DNA of 64,000 nucleotides from Eustoma russellianum (Eukaryota; Streptophyta; Magnoliopsida; Gentianales; Gentianaceae), in NCBI GenBank assembly GCA_036186865.1, contig AP025048.1, positions 29,318,970 through 29,382,969 of the forward strand. The letters run 5' to 3'. Made by a program: the position numbers and the translations under genes. This document shows, piece by piece, positions 21,872 to 33,218 of this stretch. Under the pieces are notes generated by a model that worked only from the letters and a program-made list of their open reading frames with translations, was not told where the DNA came from and made no database searches. Positions within the stretch are counted from its first letter, which is position 1. The number at the start of each line of letters is the position of its first letter.

Positions 21872-22142
21872 GTCGCCCTGGCAAAGGTGTTGCCAAGGCG
21901 ACGCTATGATGATGTGAAGCTGTGGCTGATGTGCCGCTATGTCTGCCAGCGTCGGATGGAATAATCTCGCCACCAGCATATCGGAGCCCATCCATGCAAC
22001 AAGACGGATTAAGATGCAGATATAAAACACCTGGGAAACAGTATAAAGGACCAACCAAAGGATAACAGTACATATCAGGCCTGCCTGAATCCCGTAGGAT
22101 GCAGGCAGGGAGAGTCTTGGAACGCCAATCCATGTGGAAGAC
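21872..22142 (-). repeat. LINE B box-plus-hairpin modules
   Basis: The hairpin at 22080-22109 pairs CCTGCCTG with CAGGCAGG, with a further inner ATCC/GGAT pairing. It follows the box at 22125-22142 (minus GTCTTCCACATGGATTGG), just after the ORF2 stop. A second hairpin at 21872-21902 pairs GTCGCC-TGGCAA with TTGCCA-GGCGAC with one mismatch; a box before it is not clear. Confidence 0.75.
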
Positions 22143-22151
22143 TTTGATTTA

Positions 22152-24460
22152 TCAAACAACACGCAACTGGACTGAAGAAAGGTCCAGCAGGATAGCGGAT
22201 CGCACTAACGCTGGAAGAGTCTGCGATGAATAAAAATGTGTGATTGGGTCTAGCATTGCGTGTTGAGACAAATAATGAGCCGCCATATTAGCCTCTCGGT
22301 AAACGTGATGATACTCAAGTCGGTGAAGATCAATAAGCGTGTGAAGATGCTGCAGATAATAGTTGCCATGAACCGTCTGAGGGCAGGCCAACCGAGAGAT
22401 CATTTGAGCACAATCTGATTCCAATGTGATGTTGCGATATAGGGGAAGAAAATATAGAAGACCGAAGAATGCTGCCTGAATCTCGGCATTGAGTGGCGTA
22501 GTGGGGGGTAGCCGAAAAGAAAATGCTCCCACACAATTGCCCGTGTGGTCCCGCAATATTGCGCCCCCTGCAGCATATTGCCTGCCAACTGCCGCATCGG
22601 TATTCAATTTTAATCTACCAGAGGGTGGACATAGCTAGCGGATCAGTGAAGGCCGTGGAGGCGTTAGCGATGGAAGCCAAGAGAAGTAACTTCTAGGATC
22701 AGCCGCTAGTTTTGTGCCTGATATTTTTTTTGCACCAAATAGTAATATCATATCTAACAGAGGCCTGAAGGGATGCCAGTGTCAGTGTTCTATGCTCTCC
22801 ATAAACTAATGATGCATAGCCTCGCCAAATATTGTACAATATTATCGCTGGGAATGATTATTTTGAAAACCCCAAAGAGAGACGAAAAAGATGACCGATA
22901 CCACCAAGCCAGTATATATTGGCGCAGATGTAGGGATGAGGGCTGAGGACAGTGTAATTCCCCAGCATAATAAAGCCATAGCGAACGCACATGTGAGCAA
23001 TGCATAAAGATATGGTCTATTGTAGCGGACGTACCCTTGCAGAAGGGACATTGAGTTGGTTGCGAAGTAATATACCTGCCAATATAATCCTCGAATGGAA
23101 GCGCAGAATGGAAAAGTCTCCATAAGAAGAGTTGTATAACTGGCGAGTGCTGTTTATACCAAATGAACTTTGCCGATAGGACGTGCGGATGAGAGGTGCG
23201 GCAAACATCATACGCACTACTCAATGAAAATTCCCCTGTTGGTGTGTGTATCCATGTAATCTCCCTCCCTTGGCCAGCAGACTGTGATGTGCAGAAAGGA
23301 TGTATACGGCAAATAAGCTTCCAGATTGGAGAATCTGGTAATCGAGGTAAATAATCCTGCCGGTGTCCATACTTGGCGTGCATATATTTGCTCCAAAGTG
23401 TGGAGTTATGATGATATGACCACCAAATTCTACACTGATAAGCCCGTTGTAATGTGTTGAGGTCCCGTATCCCCAAACCTCCTTCCTCCTGAGGTGCGCA
23501 GATAGCATTCCAAGAGACCCAATGGTATCTTCGTCCCCAATAAAATGATGCCATCTTTCGATGTATGATTTTAATTACAGATTTAGGCAGTCCACCAGAT
23601 GCAAAAATGTGTAATGGCAATGCTGCTATAACAGAGCGTAACAAAACTAAACGCCCAGCAGATGAAAGCAATCGGGAATGCCATCCATGAAGTTTGTCGT
23701 CGATATGTTGCAACAGTTTCTGGCACGAGAAATACCTTTATGTAAATAGGAGCCAAGATATTTGAAAGGTAAAGAGGTTGCGTTGCATGTTGATAATGGC
23801 CTCTAACTGGCGACGCAATCGGGATGATATATTAGCGGATGGAATCAGACTACTCTTTTGGAAATTTACTTTTTGCCCAGATGCCGATTCATATTGAGTG
23901 AGGAAGGTATGAAACCGCCTGAGGTTAGTCTGTGTACCACGTAGAAATATCAATTGGTCATCTGCATATGCCAAATGTGTAATGGTAAAAGGAATACGCC
24001 CTAAACGGAACGGTTGTAGTCGGCCAACTGCTGTCAATGCTTTTAGTCCTCTGCTAAATCCCTCTGATGATAAAATGAACAGCAATGGAGATAAAGGATC
24101 GCCTTGTTTGACACCTCTATGTGGCCGAAATAGTGGAGAAGGTTGACCATTAATTAGGACTGCTAATGTAGTAGCTCGCAAGTGGTTAAGAATAATGCGG
24201 ATGAAAAAATCAGAGAAGCCAAAAGAGCGCAATAATTTTTCCAAGTATTCCCAACTGACTCTATCAAAGACTTTCATCATATCAAGTTTTAAGCATACCT
24301 GTGAACCACTCCTATCCATCAGGTGTATCATTTCTCTAGCCAGAAGAACCTGTGTCGAAATGTCTGAGCCTAGAAGAAAACCAGTTTGCTCCGGAGATAT
24401 TAAACGTGGAAGCAAAGTACCTAGGCGACTAGCAATGATACGTGTACACACCTTACTCAT
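22152..24460 (-). pseudogene. LINE B ORF2, C-terminal part (RT, zf-RVT, RNase H)
   Basis: Frames 23738-24460 (RT with the QGDPLSPLLF and YADD motifs), 22790-23713 (RT thumb and connection, zf-RVT with the PFCKG and HIFMHC cysteine/histidine cluster near 23010-23040) and 22152-22607 (RNase H with NTDAAV and REANMAAHYL). The endonuclease and the first part of RT are missing because of 5' truncation. Two frame changes lie between the pieces. A shared SKVCTRIIASRL-type segment marks where homology stops. Confidence 0.88.
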
Positions 24461-24601
24461 ATACGACTGGAGATACACCATTATACGCTGCCTATTTCAT
24501 TTTTTTGATTTTGATGATGTATGACGCACTATCTTGTAATCAGGTATTCCTCCGCCATAAGTGAGGCTCTCTATTAATAAAATCTTTCTTTCCAAAAAAA
24601 A
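24460..24601 (+). mobile_element. Inverted LINE 3' end joined to LINE B
   Basis: Matches, on the plus strand, the last part of the minus-strand LINE ends: CATATACGACTGGAGAT, then CCGCCATAAGTGAGG, AATAAAA and an A run. The stem-loop element is not included. The junction at about 24460 has only a few bases of possible overlap. Confidence 0.82.
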
Positions 24602-24665
24602 TATATATATACCTCACTGTTTTTAGGTATATATATGGATATAAATATATATATATACGGCGGTT

Positions 24666-24701
<36 letters not shown>

Positions 24702-25253
24702 CAAAATATACAAATCGGCCTTAAGGCCATTTTAAGGTTAAAATATGATTTTATATGTTTTATGTATACATATGTGTAATACATATGTTAAAGAGAGAAA
24801 ATGAATAAGTGTTGGTATATTATGTTTTATGTATTATATACATATTATATATATATATATATATATATTTCAGTTTTATGGTCTATTTGTGATTAATTTT
24901 TATATGTATTATGTACACATAAGTATACTATATATGTTAAATATGAATGATGGTATTTAGAATACCTTATATACCTATATATGTAGAGTATATGGCTAAA
25001 TATGAATTGACTCAATTGACTTTATTTTTATGAATAGTATATTTCAATAGTTAATATATAACATATGTATATTTAAGTTTTTACATATATATATATTTTT
25101 TTATATAAAGCAACTTTTATTAACTATCCTCGTTTATGGCAGAGGAAAACCATATTACAGACAAACCAAAATTGTAGTGTCATCATATAAAAGAACTTAT
25201 GAAGCATATCAGTAAACGCAACCTCCAGTCATATATGATATGCCGCATTAAAA

Positions 25254-25298
25254 CCTTGTCAGGTAAAACCACCTTTGTGGATAAAACCTTGACGAAGG
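25254..25298 (-). other. LINE 3' stem-loop, copy in LINE C
   Basis: Arms CCTTGTCAGG and CTTGACGAAGG around an inner CCAC/GTGG hairpin. One position is mismatched on the RNA strand, so this copy looks like an intermediate between the LINE F and LINE B versions. Confidence 0.68.
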
Positions 25299-25552
25299 AA
25301 AAAGCGTACATATTTATATGAATGGAAGGTTGATAAAAGCAAAAGGACAAAAGTATAGTGAGGAACAAGAGGAGGGGCAGCTGGATGCAGGCGAAATTAG
25401 GTTTGCCATTGTCATGCAGCCCGAGTAGTCCAAATATGATCCAGCTTTGTTGGCGAACAGCACCTCGTGTAACAATCAAAAGGAATGTGTAAGAGGCATG
25501 CAGTAAGTAATCCTTAAGAGTAGCATGACGAAGAGGAGAAAGGCATACCCGC

Positions 25553-25816
25553 GTTGCCCGTAGCTTGTTGACCACGGGCAACCTCCAGCTATATAAGCCT
25601 TGTCTCTCCAACCGATAGTGTGGCCAAATTTGACGAATCCCGGGACCCAACAACGCACAGAAACAAGAAGCATTAGGCAAGACATTGAAACCTCGCAGAC
25701 ACAGCAGATGACAAAAGTAAAAAAGATGAAGGGCAACATACCGTGGCTGTCTATGCCAAAGTTGGACATAGGCAACCCATGAATGTAATGGCTCTGTCCA
25801 CATGCCAATCATATGC
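25553..25816 (-). repeat. LINE C box-plus-hairpin modules
   Basis: Hairpin 1 pairs GTTGCCCGT (25553-25561) with ACGGGCAAC (25574-25582). Hairpin 2 pairs GGCTGTCTATG (25745-25755) with CATAGGCAACC (25767-25777) with two mismatches. The box before hairpin 2 (minus CATATGATTGGC) overlaps the ORF2 stop at 25809-25811. A weaker box (plus CCAACCGATAGTGTGG) precedes hairpin 1. Confidence 0.72.
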
Positions 25817-27680
25817 GGAAAGTGGGAAGAGTGGCATCCAAGGTAACAGCGCCACGAACGTCATTAGGTAAGTCCGCAGCTGATGTGTAGGCTTGCAATC
25901 CAGATGCTCGTAGACCGTAACGCGCTAATAAATGAGCAGCGGTGTTTGCTTCACGAGGACAGTAAGTGATGGTTGAAGAATTAAGTCGGAGTAGCTCAGT
26001 TAGTCACTGTACGTCGCTGCAGCATGCGCCATTATATTGATCTGGATTACCAAGTATTGTCAGTAGCATTCTGCAATCGGTTTCAATGTGCAATGCATCG
26101 TACAAGAAGGCGTAATAAATAATGGAATAAAGCATGGCCATCATCTCTGCTCTGATAGGCGTGGTATTTGGGAGTGCAAAGCAGATCCCCGAAATAAACC
26201 TGCCAGTGGAGTCACAGAGCACAGCTCCTGCAGCTGATCCTCGACGTCCAACAGTAGCATCCATATTAAGCTCAATCTGACCAGAAGGTGGCAATTGCCA
26301 ACGAATCAAAGTTGGCCTGCGAACTTTCAGAACAGGCGAGAAATTCGCCATTAATTAGCCTTGAAATCGATCTAGCAAATTTACGTCCTGCAATCGTTGA
26401 ACACCATGTATAGATATGCATTCGGACTCGATCATATAAATGGGAGTATGAGAATGTGCCATCTCCAAACCGATGGAAGAGTACTCCTTCCAAATCACCC
26501 AAAGTGTCATGCTGGAACAAAGGCTTGCAAGTGTCCTAACATAGTTGATGTAGAGGCTTGGCGCCACCAACAAATCAGATAAGCCTGAATGGTGGCTTGC
26601 CGAGGCAGTGGAGCTGAAAATAGAATAGCCATCTCAACCCACAAAGGTTTGATTTCTGGGCAATGCAGGAACAGATGATCCTTAGTGTCTGAATGATGCC
26701 TACAGAAGACACACTGTGACGGATAAATAGTTTGCCATATCTGAAAATTATTTGTAATAGGCAGCGAGCCAGATAACAAACGCCATAGAAACAACTTTGC
26801 TCCAATCAGGGATGTCCTCCACCAGATATATTTTGAATACTGCAGTGTTGGATGATGTTTCGTAATGCAACAGGTAGGCAGATTTAATCGTGTAAGTTCC
26901 TGTTGCATCTGACTCCCAATGAATTATCTTCGAATGCGTTAAGGGCATATGCCGCCATATAATCATGTACACTACAAAGTCGTTTCCAAACTACTGAATC
27001 ATAAATATGTGTTGAGATGGTCAGGCGTTGTCCATATTTAGCCCGACAAAACATTGCCACAATGAGTCGGATGTATGATACTTCCACCACAGTTGACCAT
27101 CATATGCATGTTGGAGATAATCTAAATTACGTATACCAAGTCCTCCGTGCTCAATGGGACTACATATCCGATCCCAAGCTATCCAATGATGACGACCATT
27201 CCATAAAAAATTGGACATTTTTCTATTCAAAGCATTTACAACACTTCGAGGCAACCGTGAGCTGGCAATAAGGTGTGTAGGAATCGATGATAAGACATGC
27301 TTGAGTAGCGGTTAATCTTCCAGCCATGGACAACAATTTTGAGGACCAAGCATTGATACGCGTGTCAAAATATGTTATAAAGCAGTGCAGTAGGTGGAAC
27401 GATTAATACCTTTATATAAATATGATCCAAGATATTTTACTGGCAATGATGCCAATCGCATACCAAGAATATGAGCCAACTGCGGACCTGCAATTGATTT
27501 TCCCACGATCAACTGGCTTTTGTTGAAGTTTATTAATTGGCCCGAAGCTACTTGATAGGTATCAAGAAATTGTCTGAAACGTCTCATGTTAGAAACCTTG
27601 CCATTAAGAAAGATAATCAAATCATCTGCAAACCCCAAGTGGGATATTTGTGGGGCTCGTCCTGTGTTGAAGACATCATA
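25809..27680 (-). pseudogene. LINE C ORF2, C-terminal part
   Basis: RT end with an HLGFADDLIIF motif near 27630, the connection segment at 27021-27254, a zf-RVT region with CVFCR and HLFLHC near 26660-26710, and RNase H at 26004-26351 with NMDATVG and AEMMAM. It ends in a REANTAAHLLA motif and TGA at 25809-25811. At least four frame changes separate the pieces. The endonuclease and the RT N-terminus are absent. Confidence 0.85.
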
Positions 27681-28591
27681 CACATTTCGGCCATTAGGCC
27701 TTTGTAAAATAAAAGAATCATATATTTTGTATTTATATAGATATATATGTACAGGGTACAATTATATGTTAACATATGAAATGCTAAAGTTTTGGATGAT
27801 ACATAATATACTTGTAAAATCATTATATGGCATAACTTATAATTCGGCCATTAGCCCTCTTTATTAAATGACTCTATTATGTTTATGTGGTGCACATATG
27901 TATGATATGTATATATGTTAAGATATGTAAGGAATGACCTTATATGATTTACGGATATAAGTATGAAACTCTATCAAATGTATATGCTATGATACTCTTA
28001 CACACTTTAAGAACCCCCATATATGGAAAGATATATATGTATATACATAGAATTTTACACTCGTTTGAACTAGATGAGATGACATACATGATTGATTTCA
28101 TGTTATTTGTATTCATATGTGTTGTAGATGATTATGTGCAAGCTAAGATGTAAGTTATGAAACTCCTAGATGGTATGTTTGGAGGAGGAAATAGGAAAGT
28201 ATATATGTTCTAGGTACTGAAGACATGAATTATGAAGTACATGTGGAGATTGATGGTTATGGTATTTCTTAGGTTATTATAAGAAAACCGCATTGATATG
28301 GTACTTCTTAAGTATGGTAAGTAGACGTATTTAAGCCTTGAGGTATGAGGAAAAGATGTAGTAGTATGACCAAAGATACCCTTATACCCAAGTCTCACGT
28401 TGCGTGAAATCAAGGTTGAAAATTCATGTTTTACGTTACATGTTTTAAAAGCTCATAGCATATGAATGTAAGATATGTTTCAAGGAAAAAGACAATGTTT
28501 TCTATTATGTTTACGACATGATTTATGACATGTATGAAAGTATGGAAATGTAATGAACTGTATCTACGAGACGGAAGTTTCTTGAGAGACA

Positions 28592-28806
28592 AATGTAAGG
28601 TTCATGTTGAATACCTTGTGAAGAACCTGGCTCTTGAACCTTACATTACATGTGGGTATCGGGTTGTACCTTGTGAAGAGCTTGGCTGTTCGAACCCTTC
28701 TATGTATGATGAGTCGGGTTGTAGCTTGTGAAGAGCTTGTCTGTCGAACTCATTTAGTATGTGTCTTGAACACCTTGTGAAGAGCTTGGGTTCTTGAACC
28801 TACGAG
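28592..28806. repeat. Four-unit repeat with inverted arms, LARD 5' LTR
   Basis: Four units of about 50 bp share ACCTTGTGAAGAGCTTGG. The first sits in a perfect 13-bp inverted repeat, AATGTAAGGTTCA (28592-28604) with TGAACCTTACATT (28635-28647). The second pairs GGGTT with AACCC and the fourth GAAC with GTTC; the third is degenerate. The same repeat is at 45742-45955. Confidence 0.78.
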
Positions 28807-29780
28807 TCAACGTAAAGCTACTCTACTCGGATGAGGTACGGATCATCGTTTACGTACCTTTACGGAGATGCTTTCCGGATGTCGCTAGATATTGTTCTTA
28901 CATTTCAATGGCCATCACGTATGCATGAAAAGTATGACCAAGGAAGTTTTGACACGTTATTGCATGATTTTTAAGAAAAGAAGCTATGCTGAAATTATGA
29001 TCATGATGCATTACACATTTATGCATGTCAAGACTCCTTCAATGATGTAGTAGAATTAAGTTGTGATGAATAGAGTTAAGAAGGTAACTCTTAAGTTAAG
29101 GAAATCGTGAGACTAGAGTTTATGGATTTTAGCTAGATCTGGAGATCTTTTTTCTCTTGTATGTGCAGTATTACTTGTCTGTCACAATCTGTTGATGATG
29201 TATGAACTATGGTAGTGATGTTTAACGCTGAGTATATACGAAAAGACAAACACTATGTTTCTTTGTCTACCTACTTCTGGTTTACATTTATACCAAGATT
29301 TTACTTGTTTAAAAATGGAGACGTGATTATCTAATTGATATATGTGGTTATTATGTTTTGACACCCCGTCTCCCCATGTATGATCCACATGTCGTATCTA
29401 GTAAGACTACTTGCTGAGCGATTAAAAGTCGGTGGCTATCGCTCATACTTGCCTCATTTATCACTTTCCAGATAACAAGTGTCACTATACAGACTTGTTG
29501 AGGACATGCTAGACATACCGAGAGATTTCTTTGAAGGCGTTGGGTCTCGATCTAAGATGTATTTCAGCATACTTCAGTATTCAGTAGATGATGACTTGTA
29601 CAGATTATGAAGTAGTGCATTACATGTCGATTATGATTTGTTTATGTTATGATGCTTCCGCTGATCGATTCATTATTCATGTTGACATGTACATGTATAG
29701 TATCGACGCCTTGTACTTTACGGAGTAGAGTACGACGGGTGCACCGGGTCGGAACCTGGTTTCGGGCAGGGCGCTACAGG

Positions 29781-29792
29781 TGGTATCAGAGC
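29781..29792 (+). promoter_or_regulatory. LARD primer-binding site for initiator Met-tRNA
   Basis: TGGTATCAGAGC two bases after the LTR end, complementary to the 3' end of initiator Met-tRNA. The spacing is identical to that in the surrounding chromovirus. Confidence 0.92.
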
Positions 29793-31050
29793 AAAGGCTC
29801 CAGATCCACTTCGGACTCATAAGTAAACAACGACATGAATTTAAGCAGTGATCTTAGAATTTAAGAGATGATCATTGATATAAGAAATGATCTTAGACAA
29901 GGGTGAAGTAAGTTGAATACCGTAAGCATGAATAAGTAGGACTTGACATAATATAAGGTTTAATCGGATTAGGATTAGAGGCTAAACTTATTAAGCTATG
30001 ATACCAATATAAATTTAAGTTGAAGGATATTAAATTAAGCAATGATCGTGAACTTCGGTCGTAATCTTAGATATAAGTGATGATTTTGGTTAAGAGTTGA
30101 TCTACGCATCAGACGACAATCTAAATGTAAGTATTGATTTAGTCATAAGCGACGGTTATGTACTATTTATGATTTAGAAATAAGAAGTGATTTTCGAATT
30201 TAAGAAATGATCGTAGACTTAAGAAACGATCTTAGACGAAAGCTACATCCTTAGTATGAGAGAAACAGAACAGTATTAGACATATATGAGAAACCAAAGA
30301 TATAAGTAGGTCGTTTAGGCTTTCTGACATTTATACAGGCCAAGTCACTAGGATACCTCAATTCTATTTCCCTGTTAGTAACATAGTAAGTTATAAACTG
30401 TGATCTCCATAATTTTAGGTTCAGCTCTATTTAGGATAATATTTGAAGATGTTGATGGAAATTCGTAGAATGACTAAGCTTTTATGTGTAGTAGAATGAT
30501 AAGCAGTGATTTAGAAGAAATATGACGAGTAGGATTTGATAAATACATTGCACAAATGGTACATGTATAGTTAAGACGATAAATTGAGAAATTTTCAGGG
30601 TAGGTCAAAGATGTTAGTCGCGTTAGAAATATTACTTCATAGCGATAAGAGTACGATTATATAAATGGAAATAAGGATATAACGAGTCATACCATATCGG
30701 GAGTTAAAATATGAATTATAAAGGACGTCAGATTATCTGGGTCGGATTAGTGTCCGTAAGTTGAATCTGAGTAGGTATGACTAGATTAGAATTGATATGA
30801 TTGAACTGGATTAGGGTTAGCGGTTGAATTTGATAAGTATAAAAGTTAGTACAACGCGCAGAAAATGATGAGGTTGTAGAACACTTAGCGGATTAATAGA
30901 GGTATACAGTAATAGTAAATTAAGAAAAATTTTATCATAATACTGCTAATACCAAGCTGTATCATAGGCGATTAAGAAATGACGATAGAAATTAAGTGTA
31001 AATCAGTATGGGTGAAATCGATATCCCTAAGTTTCGAGGACTAAACTTTT

Positions 31051-31065
31051 GTAAGGGGAAAAGAA
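31051..31065 (+). promoter_or_regulatory. LARD polypurine tract
   Basis: GTAAGGGGAAAAGAA directly before the 3' LTR start TGTTACAACC. Confidence 0.88.
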
Positions 31066-32775
31066 TGTTACAACCCGCGTATCTGGGTCAGTGGAAAATG
31101 AAATAAAATGATGGAAATTAGAATGCAAATGGGATGTCGATAAATTTCTATAGGATTTTAAATTTTATTTAGGATTAATAAGACATCGCCATAAAATATC
31201 GGGGTTAGAAATGCTTGGTTAAATAACCGAATGATAAAGTTAACGGATATAGCAAGACTTGACGGGACTAGAAAACGAATGATTCAGACACACAATACGA
31301 CTTAAATAAAGTTGTCGGTATCAACTTAATTCAGTATGTATAAAACTAAACCAAATAAAATACCCGATACGATAATGCTACCACAACAAACTCCACCCAT
31401 ATTTTTTATATACCCAGCCGCCGCCCCCTGATGAACCGCCCCCTCACCCCTACACCAATTAATAACTTTTCTACACTACCTTTTGTTTTTCTTACACTTA
31501 TTATCACCCTTCTCTAAATTTACTCCAAGACAAATGCAACCCCATTCCCTCTCAAATCTCGGCACCCAAGACATCTTTTCTGCAACACACCCATTTCAAA
31601 ATCACTTTCCTACTCCTTTTCCCTACACCACCACATTCTTACTGTCTTGCACATTTTCTTCCCTCTTCCCTATGCCCTTCACGTCCTCCCAGCCGAAAAA
31701 GGGCTCTGCCATCTGTTTCATTTTCACTCCATTTGCATTTCATCCCTTCCACCAAAGGTTCTTCATCGCACCTTTCTCTTTCCCCTTTATATTTCTCATT
31801 TTTCCAACCACCCAAGAATACACCTCAAGTTCAAGAGAAAAGTGATTCCACTCTCACTCCACCATAATACCATTCTTTTCCACCTCCATATATTATCTTT
31901 TCCCAAACCCTTCAACCGTGAGAGCCAACAACAGAGGGAGATGGTATTAACTCAACTTCCATTCTCTTCTCCTATCTAAATCAACAAATTCTTTTCTACA
32001 CTACTTATTTCACTTAAAACAAGATCTCCTCACTCTACTTCCACCATCAAAACTGAGAACTTCTAAGTGAGGAGAAGGATAAAACTCTTCAACTCCATTG
32101 TGAATCCAAGCTTGCATGTAAAAGAATACACTAGGTAAAGACCCTACTAACAATAATAAACGTTTCTTTCCTTATTCATTCTCTAAAAAACGCCAGCTTC
32201 TTCTTCTATAGGCTTTTCAACCGTAGACACCATGGAGGAAGAAGAAGGAGTTCTTCTAAACTGATAAAGGTAAAAAAATTTCGAGGGTTCTCAAGTTTGG
32301 TTCCCTAGGGAGTCATCCTAAACTTTTCCGTGGCCCTTCTACCATGATTAACCTATTTTTATGCTATTTTGGCCTTAGGCTGTGAGCACCAAAGGAAAGG
32401 AGAAGAATCCTTTCCATTTTTTAAGGCCAAGATTCAAAAGGGAGGCAAGTATTCTTCCTAAATACTACATGGTTTTACAAATGTTAAGTATTTATGTTCA
32501 TATCAAAGTTGGATCATCATGTAGTATGTTCCAGATTTATTCTGAAGAAAGTATAGATCTATGTTTGAGTAATAGGTATATACATACACTACGTACATAT
32601 ACAAATGCAGGCTTTGTGTGTGTATGTATATTTTTTTTGTCGAAAGAAAATATTTTATTAAGGCTCACTTATGGTGGAGGGAAACCATATTACAATACTT
32701 GAGCGAATGAATGATAGTAGTACAATGCACTAATAATTTCTAATCTCCAATCATATATGATATGCCGCATTAAAA

Positions 32776-32820
32776 CCTTGCCAAGTAAAACCACCCTTGT
32801 GGATAAAACCTTGGCGAAGG
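32776..32820 (-). other. LINE 3' stem-loop, copy in LINE D
   Basis: Arms CCTTGCCAAG (32776-32785) and CTTGGCGAAGG (32810-32820), one bulge, with the inner CCAC/GTGG hairpin. Fully paired otherwise. Reference version for the covariation comparison. Confidence 0.8.
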
Positions 32821-33080
32821 AAAAAGCGTACATATTTATATGAAAGGAGTGAGCTGTAAATAGGCTAATGTAGGACGCGTGCCGCTTGCTGAATGTTTGA
32901 TGCTTGCTGAGATCCGTAGTTGAACATTGTATATTGTGAATGCAGTTTTGTTGAGAAGATAGTTCCTCCAGCAGAGTTGTAGCCATAGAGCCATGCATAG
33001 AAACAGGAACCCATTAGTACTTTGAAGAATATATATAATGGCATTGGTGGACATGCATATAAGTAAAACGCATTACCCAG

Positions 33081-33208
33081 GTTACCCATATCAAGGGATA
33101 TGTGTAACTGGAAATTTGAATATGTCAATGATGCATCCATGGAAAAAGGCAGTGTATAGCAGGCAGTAAAGCATACCCATGTTGCCCATATCGTGTGATA
33201 TGGGCAAC
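33081..33208 (-). repeat. LINE D twin hairpins
   Basis: Two hairpins exactly 100 bp apart. At 33181-33208 GTTGCCCATATC pairs perfectly with GATATGGGCAAC over a 4-nt loop, 10 nt after the ORF2 stop. At 33081-33108 GTTACCCATATC pairs with GATATGTGTAAC with one mismatch. The upstream boxes are weak in this copy. Confidence 0.78.
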
Positions 33209-33218
33209 TAATTCGATG

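Larger units (their letters stand above)
21436..24601 (-). mobile_element. LINE B, 5'-truncated, with LINE 3' ends at both borders
   Basis: The minus-strand part runs from a T run at 21436-21443 through a 3' region and an ORF2 up to the middle of RT at about 24460. There the sequence switches to the last ~140 bp of a LINE 3' end in plus orientation, finishing in TCCGCCATAAGTGAGG, AATAAAA and an A run at 24594-24601. Both borders touch TA repeats of the LARD LTR. The two halves therefore face each other head to head. No precise target duplication can be called in the TA repeats. Confidence 0.88.
25100..27680 (-). mobile_element. LINE C, 5'-truncated
   Basis: The left border has a T run after (TA)n, then TTTTATTAA and the CGTTTATGGCAGAGG terminal motif. 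The right border, at about 27680, is inside RT, just upstream of its FADD motif on the RNA strand. A clear target duplication was not found. The element holds a 3' stem-loop, two hairpin modules and a broken ORF2 end. Confidence 0.85.
18914..29778 (+). repeat. LARD 5' LTR, carrying three LINEs and a MITE
   Basis: Matches the 3' LTR base for base over long stretches outside the nested elements (MITE 19674-19852, LINE F, LINE B, LINE C). A TATA-like TTTTTTATATACCC at about 19253-19266 precedes a pyrimidine-rich, leader-like stretch. The reading frames there (19281-19961) are low-complexity and not kept in register in the other LTR. 24602-25099 and 27681-28560 are AT-rich LTR sequence with no gene, most of which is deleted from the 3' LTR. 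Confidence 0.9.
29779..31065 (+). other. LARD internal region, non-coding, degenerate short repeats
   Basis: 1287 bp with no open frame of note and no retrotransposon domain. Two clusters (29832-29902 and 30032-30240) hold loose repeats of a unit resembling TTAAGAAATGATCTTAGAC about every 20-22 bp. Such a region may carry the packaging and dimerisation signals a non-autonomous element needs; that is inference only. Confidence 0.75.
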
